A DNA stretch of 64,000 nucleotides from TMP-86 sp031394735 (GTDB lineage Bacteria > Pseudomonadota > Gammaproteobacteria > Steroidobacterales > Steroidobacteraceae): contig JANMXI010000263.1 in the NCBI GenBank assembly GCA_031394735.1, forward strand, positions 24,377-88,376, in the 5' to 3' direction. Below, piece by piece: positions 25,060 to 33,328 of this stretch. The notes below the pieces were generated by a model. The model had not been told where the DNA came from and ran no database searches. It worked only from the letters and a program-made list of their open reading frames with translations. Position 1 is the first letter of the stretch. Each line of letters begins with the position of its first letter. Both the position numbers and the translations under genes were made by a program.

Positions 25060-25814
25060 GCCAAGCCGATTTCGCCGGGCGCGTGGCGCTGGTCACCGGT
25101 GGAGCAGATGGCATGGGCTGGGCCGCAGTGCAGCGCTTTGCGGCACGCGGTGCGGCAGTCGCCATCTGCGACACGAATGTCAGTCTCGCCCAACAGCGGG
25201 TCGCCTCGTTGATGGCAATGGGTGCGAGCGCAAGGTTTTTCGAAACGCAAGTGGGTGATCCGGACAGTTGCGAGCAAGCTGTGCGCGGCGTCGTGGCTGA
25301 GCTCGGCCGCCTGGATTTCGCGTTCAACAATGCGGGATACCCAGGCGAGTTGCTGCCGTTTGCCGAACAGAAGACTGCCGTCTGGGACCGGGTGATCGCC
25401 GTCACGCTGTCAGGCGTGTTCCATTGCATGCGCGCGGAACTCACCGCGATGCTCGCCGGCGGTGGCGGTGCCATCGTCAACAACGCGTCAATTTCCGGGT
25501 TGGTGGGCTTTGCGACGCTGGCGCCGTATTCCGCCGCCAAGCATGGCGTCCTAGGGCTGACCAAGTGCGCCGCGTTGGAATATGCGCGTCAGGGTATCCG
25601 GGTCAACGCGATATGCCCCGGTTATATGGATACGACCATGACCCAGCAATCGAGCACGCCCGCGATGCGTGAGTCGCTTGCGGCCAGCGCGCCGATCGGG
25701 CGGTTGGGCGCACCGGGTGAAGCTGCGGAGGTCGCAACGTGGCTGTGTTCCAGCGCCGCCAGCTATGTCAACGGCGCTTGCATTCCGGTGGACGGCGGCG
25801 TCACCGCCGCCTGA
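25056..25814 (+). CDS. Short-chain dehydrogenase/reductase
   Basis: A 252-residue classical SDR with all key residues: TGGADGMG (14-21), NNAG, the catalytic Ser region NNASISG and YSAAK, and the C-terminal PVDGG. It overlaps E2 by 4 bases (ATGA) and is translationally coupled to it. An NAD-dependent oxidation of a secondary alcohol in the same route is likely; the substrate cannot be told. Confidence 0.92.
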   Translation: MSQADFAGRVALVTGGADGMGWAAVQRFAARGAAVAICDTNVSLAQQRVASLMAMGASARFFETQVGDPDSCEQAVRGVVAELGRLDFAFNNAGYPGELLPFAEQKTAVWDRVIAVTLSGVFHCMRAELTAMLAGGGGAIVNNASISGLVGFATLAPYSAAKHGVLGLTKCAALEYARQGIRVNAICPGYMDTTMTQQSSTPAMRESLAASAPIGRLGAPGEAAEVATWLCSSAASYVNGACIPVDGGVTAA

Positions 25815-25859
25815 AGGCTGCTGTCGGCGCTGAGCTCGAACGTAAGATGCGTAAGAAGA

Positions 25860-25879
25860 ATCAATCAAGACGTTTTTAT
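25860..25879 (+). promoter_or_regulatory. Possible decayed operator before the PQQ-cytochrome gene
   Basis: ATCAATCAAGACGTTTTTAT resembles the operator AAACAGTCAAGACTGTTT with one T missing in the right arm. It lies in the 79-base gap between the SDR and the next gene of the same operon. It may be chance. Confidence 0.25.
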
Positions 25880-25893
25880 CAAGCGAGGGGGCG

Positions 25894-27762
25894 TTGCCAG
25901 TGGAAGCCAACAAAGAACTGTCGGTTGGGTTGGTGCTGTTGTGTCTGAGCCTGGGCAATCTGGGTGCCACGCGCGCAGCCGCCGCGGCTGATCGGCCGCC
26001 GGCGGAGATTTACAAAACCATCTGCGCCGCTTGTCACGAGGGCGCCGTACCGCGCGCACCGCACTCGGTCGAGTTTCAGATGTTGGGCCCGCGCACCATT
26101 CTCACCGCGCTCGAAAGCGGCGTGATGCAAGCCCAAGGCGCGCTATTGACGCCGACTGAACGGCGCGCGATAGCCGAGCATCTGGCCGGCGCTGCACTGC
26201 CGGCAGAACAAGCCGCGCCGCACGCTTCCTGCGATGCCGCGCACTCACGATTCGACTTCAACCGCCCACCACCGCTCGCCGGCTGGGCCATGACATTGGA
26301 AGGCACGCGACACGTCTCTGCAAAGGCCGCCAGCCTGCGCACAGCCGATGTGCCGCGGCTTGAGTTGAAATGGGCGTTTGCGTTCCCCGGCGCCACTCGC
26401 GCGCGGTCGCAGCCGACTGTGGGCGGCGGCGCATTATATGTGGGGAGTCAGGACGGCACGATCTACGCAATCGATTTTGCCACCGGCTGTGTTCGATTCA
26501 CGTTTGCAGCGGACGCCGAAGTCCGTTCGAGCCCGGTATTGGAACCCTGGCGCAGTGGCGATCGGACTGCGAAACCTAAGCTATGGTTCGGCGATTTCAA
26601 GGGCAACGCCTATGCGCTGGACGCACAATCGGGCGCTTTGCTGTGGAAGACACGCGTTGATGAACACCCTCGTCTGACCATCACCGGATCGCCGCGCTAC
26701 TACGACGGAAGACTCTACGTGCCGATGTCATCGAACGAGTGGGCCGCCGCCGCCAACCCCGCCTATGAATGCTGCACGTTCCGTGGCGGCGTCGCCGCGT
26801 TGGATGCGGCGACCGGCGCCTTGGCGTGGCGCTCGTATTCCATTCCCCAGGCACCGCAGGCGACCGGCGAAGTCAACGCAACCGGCGCGGCAAGGCGTCA
26901 TCCAGCCGGCGCTCCCGTGTGGAATTCGCCCACCATCGACGTCAAGCGACGGCGTCTGTATGTCGGCACCGGCGAGGCGTACACGTCGCCGGCTGCCGCG
27001 CAAAGCGATTCGGTGATCGCCTACGATCTGAAAGACGGACGCATGCTGTGGTGGCACCAATCGATCGCAGGCGACGGCTGGAACATGGCCTGCTTCATTG
27101 GTGGCGGCACCAACTGCCCGGCAGAGAACGGTCCCGACCTCGACATCGGCGCGCCACCGATTCTGCACCGGCTGCCCTCCGGCGCCGAGGTGCTGCTCGT
27201 CGGTCAAAAGTCCGGCGACGTGTTCGCGCTCAGTCCGGATGATGGACGGCTGCTGTGGAAGGTGAAGTACGGTCGGGGCGGTTTCGCCGGCGGCGTGCAC
27301 TGGGGCATGTCGGCGAGCGCACGCACGCTCTTCGCACCCAACGCGGACACCACCTTTCTGGGAACCGAGAAGGGCGAACCCAAGCCAGGACTGTTTGCAT
27401 TGGACCCGGCCAACGGCAAGATCAAATGGTTTGCCGCCGCGCCCGATGTTTGCAAACCCGAACAGAAACCTGGCTGCGATCGCGGCTTTTCACCCCCACC
27501 GACCTCGATGCCCGGCGTGGTATTCCAGCCCTCCTACGACGGCTGGCTACGAGCCTACCGGGAAACCGACGGCCGGATGCTCTGGTCGTTTAATACGGCA
27601 CGCGATTTCGACACCGTCTCCGGCAAGAAGGCGCACGGCGGCTCGATCGAAAGTGCCGGCGCCATCATCGCCGAGGGTCGGGTGGTGGTGAACTCAGGGT
27701 ATCTGTTCGGCGGACGCATGCAGGGCAATGTACTGCTGGTGTTTTCGGTGAACGGCAAATAG
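25894..27762 (+). CDS. PQQ-dependent dehydrogenase with N-terminal cytochrome c domain
   Basis: A 622-residue periplasmic quinohaemoprotein. A signal peptide ends near ATRAAAA; a haem-binding CAACH (residues 44-48) opens a short cytochrome c domain; from about 130 an eight-bladed PQQ propeller follows, with repeated blade motifs such as GSQDGTIYAID and YALDAQSGALLWKT. The vicinal pair in YECCTF recalls the Cys-Cys ring of PQQ alcohol dehydrogenases. The cytochrome-first layout is like polyvinyl-alcohol dehydrogenases. It would oxidise an alcohol in the periplasm and pass electrons to its haem. The start is a TTG at 25894 or GTG at 25900 after GAGGGG. Confidence 0.88.
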   Translation: MPVEANKELSVGLVLLCLSLGNLGATRAAAAADRPPAEIYKTICAACHEGAVPRAPHSVEFQMLGPRTILTALESGVMQAQGALLTPTERRAIAEHLAGAALPAEQAAPHASCDAAHSRFDFNRPPPLAGWAMTLEGTRHVSAKAASLRTADVPRLELKWAFAFPGATRARSQPTVGGGALYVGSQDGTIYAIDFATGCVRFTFAADAEVRSSPVLEPWRSGDRTAKPKLWFGDFKGNAYALDAQSGALLWKTRVDEHPRLTITGSPRYYDGRLYVPMSSNEWAAAANPAYECCTFRGGVAALDAATGALAWRSYSIPQAPQATGEVNATGAARRHPAGAPVWNSPTIDVKRRRLYVGTGEAYTSPAAAQSDSVIAYDLKDGRMLWWHQSIAGDGWNMACFIGGGTNCPAENGPDLDIGAPPILHRLPSGAEVLLVGQKSGDVFALSPDDGRLLWKVKYGRGGFAGGVHWGMSASARTLFAPNADTTFLGTEKGEPKPGLFALDPANGKIKWFAAAPDVCKPEQKPGCDRGFSPPPTSMPGVVFQPSYDGWLRAYRETDGRMLWSFNTARDFDTVSGKKAHGGSIESAGAIIAEGRVVVNSGYLFGGRMQGNVLLVFSVNGK

Positions 27763-27778
27763 TGGCGAAGGACTAACG

Positions 27779-29035
27779 ATGAAGCAAATGAGTGGCGAAT
27801 CTCCCGATGCCTGGAACTTGATGGATCCGAAAGTCCAACAATGTCCCTACGATTTTTATCGAGCCACTCGCGAGCAGGCGCCGGTTTACCGCATGCCCCA
27901 GAACGGGTTCTATCTGGTGACCTCCTTCGACCTGTGCCGCGAAGTCATCCGGCAGCCCGACCTGTTTGCCTCCGGCGTGAGCCCGATGGCGCTGCGCGAA
28001 GGCGAGGTGCCGCAGGACATCATCGACATCTACGTCAATCAAGGGTGGATTCCCCTCGCCTCCTGTTCCACTTCCGATCCGCCGCAACATACCCGCGTGC
28101 GCGCGTTTCTCGAACCGCTGTTCACGGCCCGCCGCGTACGCGAGATCACGCCGCTGATCGACCGAACCGTGTCGAACCTGCTGGATGGACTCGCGGGGCG
28201 CAGCGACATTGAATTCGTGCACGAATTCTCGCACCCCTTGCCGATGATCGTGATCGCCGAACTGATTGGCGTGCCGCATACCGACCTGACCCGCTTCAAG
28301 GCATGGTCGGATGCCATCGTCGAGCCATTCAGCATGATGGTGTCGCATGAGCGTGAACTCGAGTGCGCGCGATTGGTGGTGGAAATGCAGCAGTATTTCG
28401 CTGCGCTGCTCGACGAGCGGCGCAACGCGCCGCGTGAGGATCTGCTGACCCAACTGGTCAAGGCGGCGGACGATCCGGAACTGCATTTCAACCTGCCGGA
28501 ACAACTGACCATCATCACCATCGACCTGCTGGCGTCGGGCAATGAAACGACGACCGCGGCGATTTCTTCAGGACTGCTGTTGTTGATGCACGATCCGGAA
28601 AGCTTGGCCGCCGTGCGCAGCAATCGCGACCTGTTGCACAACCTCGCCGAAGAAATCTTGCGGCTGGAGTCGCCGGCGCAGGGGATGTTCCGCCGGGTCA
28701 TGAAAGACACGGTGCTCGGTGGCGTTGCCTTGCGCAAAGACGAAATTCTGTCGCTGCGTTTCGGTGCGGCGAATCGCGACGAGTCACAGTTTCCCGAAGC
28801 AGAACGCATCAACCTGCGACGCCATCAGCCCGGCAAGCATCTGGCGCTCGGCATCGGCCGACATCATTGCATCGGGGCGCAGCTGGCGCGGCAGGAACTG
28901 ATCAGCGCATTTGGGGGATTGTTGGAGCGGTATCAAGGCTTCACCGCGACACCAGGCCACGCTCCCCCCAGTTACACGCCCAGCTTCTTTGGCCGCAACA
29001 TTCGCGAACTTTACGTCACGCTTCAGCCTGCTTGA
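27779..29035 (+). CDS. Cytochrome P450
   Basis: A 418-residue class I bacterial P450. The I-helix oxygen-activation motif is LLASGNETTT, the K-helix ExxR is EILR, and the haem thiolate is C364 in LGIGRHHCIG, where the usual leading Phe of FGxGxHxCxG is Leu. The protein is soluble, with no N-terminal anchor. It is the last gene of the E2-SDR-PQQ operon. Electrons probably come from the ferredoxin at 571. It hydroxylates an unactivated carbon of an unknown, probably hydrophobic substrate. It converges on the PQQ dehydrogenase at 29038 with a 2-base gap. Confidence 0.95.
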   Translation: MKQMSGESPDAWNLMDPKVQQCPYDFYRATREQAPVYRMPQNGFYLVTSFDLCREVIRQPDLFASGVSPMALREGEVPQDIIDIYVNQGWIPLASCSTSDPPQHTRVRAFLEPLFTARRVREITPLIDRTVSNLLDGLAGRSDIEFVHEFSHPLPMIVIAELIGVPHTDLTRFKAWSDAIVEPFSMMVSHERELECARLVVEMQQYFAALLDERRNAPREDLLTQLVKAADDPELHFNLPEQLTIITIDLLASGNETTTAAISSGLLLLMHDPESLAAVRSNRDLLHNLAEEILRLESPAQGMFRRVMKDTVLGGVALRKDEILSLRFGAANRDESQFPEAERINLRRHQPGKHLALGIGRHHCIGAQLARQELISAFGGLLERYQGFTATPGHAPPSYTPSFFGRNIRELYVTLQPA

Positions 29036-29037
29036 GG

Positions 29038-30996
29038 TCAGTGGCTATTAGGCAGCGCGAAGGCCACGATCTCATCACCCGCCGGTGAGTTGAACCAAAG
29101 ATGATGGCCCGTGGCCAGCACCACGAACTGGCGACTGCCGGCTTCGTAGGTCATGGGTGTGGTCTGCGTTCCAGCCGGCATCTCCTCGCGCCACAACATC
29201 TTGCCGCTGTCGACATCGAACGCGCGCAGGAAGCCATCCATGGTGGCGGCGATGAATACCAGGCCGCCGGCGGTGATGACCGGACCGCCGAGATTGGGCG
29301 TACCGAGGTTCCATTCGAATCGGACGGGCAGTTGCTTTTCGATCGACCCTAGCGGCACGCGCCACTTGATCTCGCCGTCCACCATGTTGACGGCAACCAG
29401 CTCACCCCAGGGTGGCGCAGTGCATGGTGCCCCCCACGGCGACAGCAACCATTCGCGACGCACACCGTAAGGAGTACCGGTTGCCGCAGAGGTGTCTTTG
29501 CCGTCCTTCAGTTCGATTCCCTCGACGCCGGGAATCTCCTTGCGCGGCACCATCTTCACCACTTGCGCCACGCGGTTCACATTCACGAGCATCAACTGCC
29601 GCGCAGGATCAAATGCAGCGCCGCCCCAATTGGCGCCGCCGGCAGAACCGGGCGACAGAACGGTGCCGGGCGCAGTCGACGGCGGCGTGAAGATTCCTTC
29701 GGAACGCATCCCCGTCATCAGTTTGCGGCAGGCATTGCGGTCCCAAAACGTAAAGCCCCATGCATCCTCAGGCTTCGCCGACAGCGGGACCAGCGGCGCA
29801 GGCTTGACCGGGAATGGCTGCGTCGGCGAGAGCCATTCGCCCGGCAGACCGCCCTGGGGCACAGGCCGCTCCTCGATGGGAAACAACGGTGTGCCGTTGG
29901 TGCGATCAAACACGAAGACGAAACCCTGCTTGGTGTTCTGGATGACCGCTGGCACCATCCGTCCACCGCGCCGGATCTCGGTCAACAGCGGCGGCGAGGA
30001 GACGTCGTAGTCCCAGATGTCATGGTGAACGCTTTGAAAATGCCAGACGGGCTTGCCGCTGCCGGCATCGAGGGCGACGAGTGAACTCGAGTACAGGTTG
30101 TTGCCCTTGCGCTCACCGCCGTAAAAATCCGGCGAGGCGGAACCGATCGGCGCATAGATCATGCCGCGGGCTTCATCGGCCACCATCGTCGACCAGACAT
30201 TGGCCGCACCGGTGTGCCGGGCACTGTCGTTCTGCCAGGTTGCGTACGCCGGATCTGCTGGATCGCGCGGCACCGGATCGAACTTCCAGCGCGTCGCGCC
30301 GGTGCGCGCGTCGAACGCGAACACCGTCCCGGGCGGAGAATCGGTGCGGATGTTGTCCATGATGGACGAACTCACGGCCACGATGCCCGATGCGACCACA
30401 GGAGCGGAAATCAGCTTGGACTCGCCTGGATAATGGTCCGGCCAGTCGCGCACCACCTCAACCTGTCCCGCCACTCCAAAATCCGCGCAGGGCCGCCCCG
30501 TATGTGCATCGAGCGCGATCACTCGTGAATCATTGGTGGCCGTGAAAACACGAACCGCGCAGGCGGCGCCCGCCGGCGCCTGTGGGTCGCGCCATACAGA
30601 AACTCCGCGGCAGCTGTACTGGAACGGCAGCACTTGATTCAGTTTGATCTTGGGGTCAAAGACCCACTGCTCGCGACCGGTGGCAGCGTCCAACGCGATG
30701 ACGCGATTGAACGGCGTGCAAAACAGCAGCGAACCATCGACCAGAATAGGCGTGACCTGCGTGGAACTATTGGTGATGAGGGCCGCGCCGCGACGCTTCA
30801 CCTCGCCGGTCGAATACCGCCACGCAATTGCCAGGTCACCGACATTGTCGCGGTTGATCTGCTTGGCGGTGGAGAAACGCGTGCCACCGGAGTCACCGCC
30901 ATAGTAAGGCCACCCGGCCGCATAGGTTGCACCTGCCGGATGAGCCAAGATGCCGATCAACGCAAGCGCACAAACCCGTCTGGCGTTGCTGCGCAT
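29038..30996 (-). CDS. PQQ-dependent dehydrogenase (quinoprotein, soluble type)
   Basis: A 652-residue periplasmic quinoprotein with a signal peptide ending in ATYAAG and the family N-terminus WPYYGGDSGGTRFSTAKQI. The propeller motifs match membrane glucose dehydrogenase-like quinoproteins (HHDIWDYDVSSPPLL, GANWGG), but the five-helix membrane anchor of Gcd and any cytochrome domain are absent. It is the last gene of the M24-E1alpha-E1beta-ABM operon. Together with 25894-27762 there are two PQQ enzymes in the regulon; no pqq biosynthesis genes are in the window. Confidence 0.9.
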   Translation of the reverse strand: MRSNARRVCALALIGILAHPAGATYAAGWPYYGGDSGGTRFSTAKQINRDNVGDLAIAWRYSTGEVKRRGAALITNSSTQVTPILVDGSLLFCTPFNRVIALDAATGREQWVFDPKIKLNQVLPFQYSCRGVSVWRDPQAPAGAACAVRVFTATNDSRVIALDAHTGRPCADFGVAGQVEVVRDWPDHYPGESKLISAPVVASGIVAVSSSIMDNIRTDSPPGTVFAFDARTGATRWKFDPVPRDPADPAYATWQNDSARHTGAANVWSTMVADEARGMIYAPIGSASPDFYGGERKGNNLYSSSLVALDAGSGKPVWHFQSVHHDIWDYDVSSPPLLTEIRRGGRMVPAVIQNTKQGFVFVFDRTNGTPLFPIEERPVPQGGLPGEWLSPTQPFPVKPAPLVPLSAKPEDAWGFTFWDRNACRKLMTGMRSEGIFTPPSTAPGTVLSPGSAGGANWGGAAFDPARQLMLVNVNRVAQVVKMVPRKEIPGVEGIELKDGKDTSAATGTPYGVRREWLLSPWGAPCTAPPWGELVAVNMVDGEIKWRVPLGSIEKQLPVRFEWNLGTPNLGGPVITAGGLVFIAATMDGFLRAFDVDSGKMLWREEMPAGTQTTPMTYEAGSRQFVVLATGHHLWFNSPAGDEIVAFALPNSH

Positions 30997-31007
30997 CGGC
31001 TTGACGC

Positions 31008-31322
31008 TCAGACAGCCGGCTTCATGAACTCAATCACCGGCTCGCCATCGAGGCACGCCCAGCCCGCCGCCGACATCGCCACATGGTAGGGAGCATTTTG
31101 GTGAGCCTGCTGAGACGCTTCATCGACAAAGCCTTCGAGGAATACAAACTCGTTGGGGTGACTGCCCTGCAGGATTTCGTAGAACAGCGTGGTGGCTTCA
31201 TGCTTGCGCACGTTGGCGCGCAGTTCAGCAACGAGGCGCAGAAACTCGGCGCGCTTTTCCGGTTTGGTCCGCACCCGCATGTAGGTTGCATATCCCACTG
31301 AGTTGCCCACTGACGTGCTCAT
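31008..31322 (-). CDS. ABM-domain protein
   Basis: A 104-residue ABM protein. The ATG at 31322 overlaps the E1beta stop (ATGA), which decides the start against an upstream frame inside E1beta. The core is YMRVRTKPEKRAEFLRLV ... TLFYEILQGSHPNEFVFLEGF. It resembles the two ABM proteins at 8056-8648 in fold only. Placement between E1beta and the PQQ dehydrogenase in a five-gene operon ties it to the pathway; its reaction is unknown. Confidence 0.85.
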   Translation of the reverse strand: MSTSVGNSVGYATYMRVRTKPEKRAEFLRLVAELRANVRKHEATTLFYEILQGSHPNEFVFLEGFVDEASQQAHQNAPYHVAMSAAGWACLDGEPVIEFMKPAV

Positions 31323-32347
31323 CCGGTGCGCGCCAGTTTTGCACCCAGCGCCATGCGCACCGCGCGTTCGATCTTGTCCGGCGAGGGAATCCATTCCTGC
31401 TCGAGATGCGGCGTCGCAGGGACCGGTGTGTGCGGCGGCGTGACCTTTTGCACCGGCGCTTTGAGGGCATCGAGCGCTTCGCAAGCAGCGAGGCTCGCGA
31501 TCTCACTGGCCATGCCGCAGAGCGGGCCGCCTTCATCAACCACGACGAGGCGACCGGTCTTCTCCACGGATTCCAGGATGCTGTCCTTATCCAGTGGCGA
31601 AGTGGTGCGCGGATCGATGACCTCGACGGAGATTCCTTCCTTGGCGAGCTTGTCGGCCACCTTGTTCGCCAGCACGACCATGCGCGAGAAGGCCACGATG
31701 GTAACGTGGTTGCCGCGACGCGTGATGTTGGCCTCGCCAAACGGCACGAGATACTCGCCGTCAGGCACTTCCCCGGACTCGGCGTACAGGACCTTGTGTT
31801 CACAAAAGATCACCGGGTCGTCATCGCGGATGGCGGTGGTCAACAGTCCCTTGGCATCGGCGGGTGAGGACGGCAGAATCACTTTCAAGCCGGGAATCGC
31901 CGTCAGCAGTGCGTGCAGGCTCTGCGAATGCTGCGGGCCTGCGCCATAGCCAGCGCCCATCAAAGTGCGGATCACGACCGGCACCGTGCATTTGCCGCCG
32001 AACATGTAACGGAATTTGGCCTGCTGGTTCAATATCTGATCCAGACAGACACCGAGGAAGTCGATGAACATGACTTCGGCCACGGGCCGCAACCCGGTCA
32101 ATGCCGCGCCATTGGCAGCGCCGACGATCGCCGATTCGGTGATGGGTGTGTCGATAACCCGGTGCCGGCCGAACTCCGCCGCAAACCCTGCGGTCACGCC
32201 GAACGTGCCGCCGGCTGCCTCCACTTCGCCCGCCGTGCCCCCCATGCCGCCGACGATGTCCTCGCCGAGCAGAATGACACGGGAATCACGCCGCATCTCG
32301 CCTTGCAGTGCCTCGGTAATTGCTTCGCGGTAAGACTTGATTGGCAT
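31319..32347 (-). CDS. 2-oxoacid dehydrogenase E1 beta subunit
   Basis: A 342-residue E1 beta of the acetoin/pyruvate/branched-chain type. It starts MPIKSYREAITEAL and has GEDIVGGMGG, the ITESAIVGAANGAALTGLRP segment and the C-terminal VDEGGPLCGMASEIA. It pairs with E1 alpha to bind ThDP at the interface and decarboxylates a 2-oxoacid, passing the acyl group to the lipoyl domain of E2 (23812). The ATG at 32347 lies one base after the E1alpha stop. The downstream ABM gene overlaps by 4 bases. Confidence 0.94.
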   Translation of the reverse strand: MPIKSYREAITEALQGEMRRDSRVILLGEDIVGGMGGTAGEVEAAGGTFGVTAGFAAEFGRHRVIDTPITESAIVGAANGAALTGLRPVAEVMFIDFLGVCLDQILNQQAKFRYMFGGKCTVPVVIRTLMGAGYGAGPQHSQSLHALLTAIPGLKVILPSSPADAKGLLTTAIRDDDPVIFCEHKVLYAESGEVPDGEYLVPFGEANITRRGNHVTIVAFSRMVVLANKVADKLAKEGISVEVIDPRTTSPLDKDSILESVEKTGRLVVVDEGGPLCGMASEIASLAACEALDALKAPVQKVTPPHTPVPATPHLEQEWIPSPDKIERAVRMALGAKLARTG

Positions 32348-32348
32348 G

Positions 32349-33317
32349 TCAGTAGCTCCCGTACACATCCGAATAAAGCGCATCGATCGTAGGCTTGGGC
32401 GCAGCCTTGGCCACGTTGACCTTGTCCTCGATGAGTTCGACGATTTCCTCGTCGATTTCCTGTAGTTCCTCTGCCTCGATGCCATGGCTTGCAATCAGGG
32501 CAGCACTGAACTTGAGCATCGGATCGGACGATGCGCGCAATCGATCCACTTCTTTGCTGTCACGATACTTTTGCATGTCGCCCTCGAAGTGCCCGTACCA
32601 GCGATAGGCGAACGCTTCGACGGCACTCGGGCCCTCGCCCTTGCGCGCCCGCGCCACGGCGCGACCGACGGCATCGTAGACGGCAAAGAAATCCGTGCCG
32701 TCGACCTTTTCCGCCGGCATGCCGAAAGCAGCCGCGCGCTTGGCGATGTCGGCGCCACCGAGGTGGTACGACGCGCCGGTAAATTCAGCGTAGCCGTTGT
32801 TCTCGTACATGAAGATCATCGGCAGCTTGAGCACGGCCGCCATGGTGAGCGACTCCGCCACGGTGCCCTGGTTGGATGCGCCGTCGCCGATAAACGCCAT
32901 GGCCACGCCGTCTGTGCCGAGCGTTTTTTGAGTGAGCGCTGCTCCCACGGCAATCGGTGGTGCGCCGCCGACGATTGCATTGGCGCCGAGCATGCCCTTG
33001 CGCAAATCCGCGATGTGCATCGACCCACCCTTGCCATTGCACAATCCGCCCTGCTTGCAATAAATCTCCAGCAGCATGTCGCCGATGTCGCACCCTTTGG
33101 CGATGCAATGGCCATGGCCGCGATGGGTGCTGCCGATGTAATCGGTGTCGCGCAGGTTCATGCAGGCGCCAACGCCGATCGCTTCCTGCCCGCAATAGAG
33201 GTGAACAAAACCGGGCACCGTGCCCATCTGCACTTCGCGCCGCATGCGCTCCTCAAATTCGCGGATGGCGCGCATGCGTCGGTACGCATCGAGCAGCATC
33301 ACTGGGTCGTAAGTCAT
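32349..33317 (-). CDS. 2-oxoacid dehydrogenase E1 alpha subunit
   Basis: A 322-residue E1 alpha. The ThDP-Mg motif is GDGASNQG (144-151) ending at ENN (172-174), and the substrate-side THRGHGH is at 64-70. The length and the GGSMHIAD segment fit the acetoin dehydrogenase/PdhA group. AAGGAG seven bases ahead supports the ATG at 33317. It lies 11 bases after the M24 gene, so the M24 protein probably makes or channels the 2-oxoacid, or acts in the same branch. No E3 gene was seen nearby; the housekeeping E3 may be borrowed. Confidence 0.94.
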   Translation of the reverse strand: MTYDPVMLLDAYRRMRAIREFEERMRREVQMGTVPGFVHLYCGQEAIGVGACMNLRDTDYIGSTHRGHGHCIAKGCDIGDMLLEIYCKQGGLCNGKGGSMHIADLRKGMLGANAIVGGAPPIAVGAALTQKTLGTDGVAMAFIGDGASNQGTVAESLTMAAVLKLPMIFMYENNGYAEFTGASYHLGGADIAKRAAAFGMPAEKVDGTDFFAVYDAVGRAVARARKGEGPSAVEAFAYRWYGHFEGDMQKYRDSKEVDRLRASSDPMLKFSAALIASHGIEAEELQEIDEEIVELIEDKVNVAKAAPKPTIDALYSDVYGSY

Positions 33318-33328
33318 CGCTGACTCCT

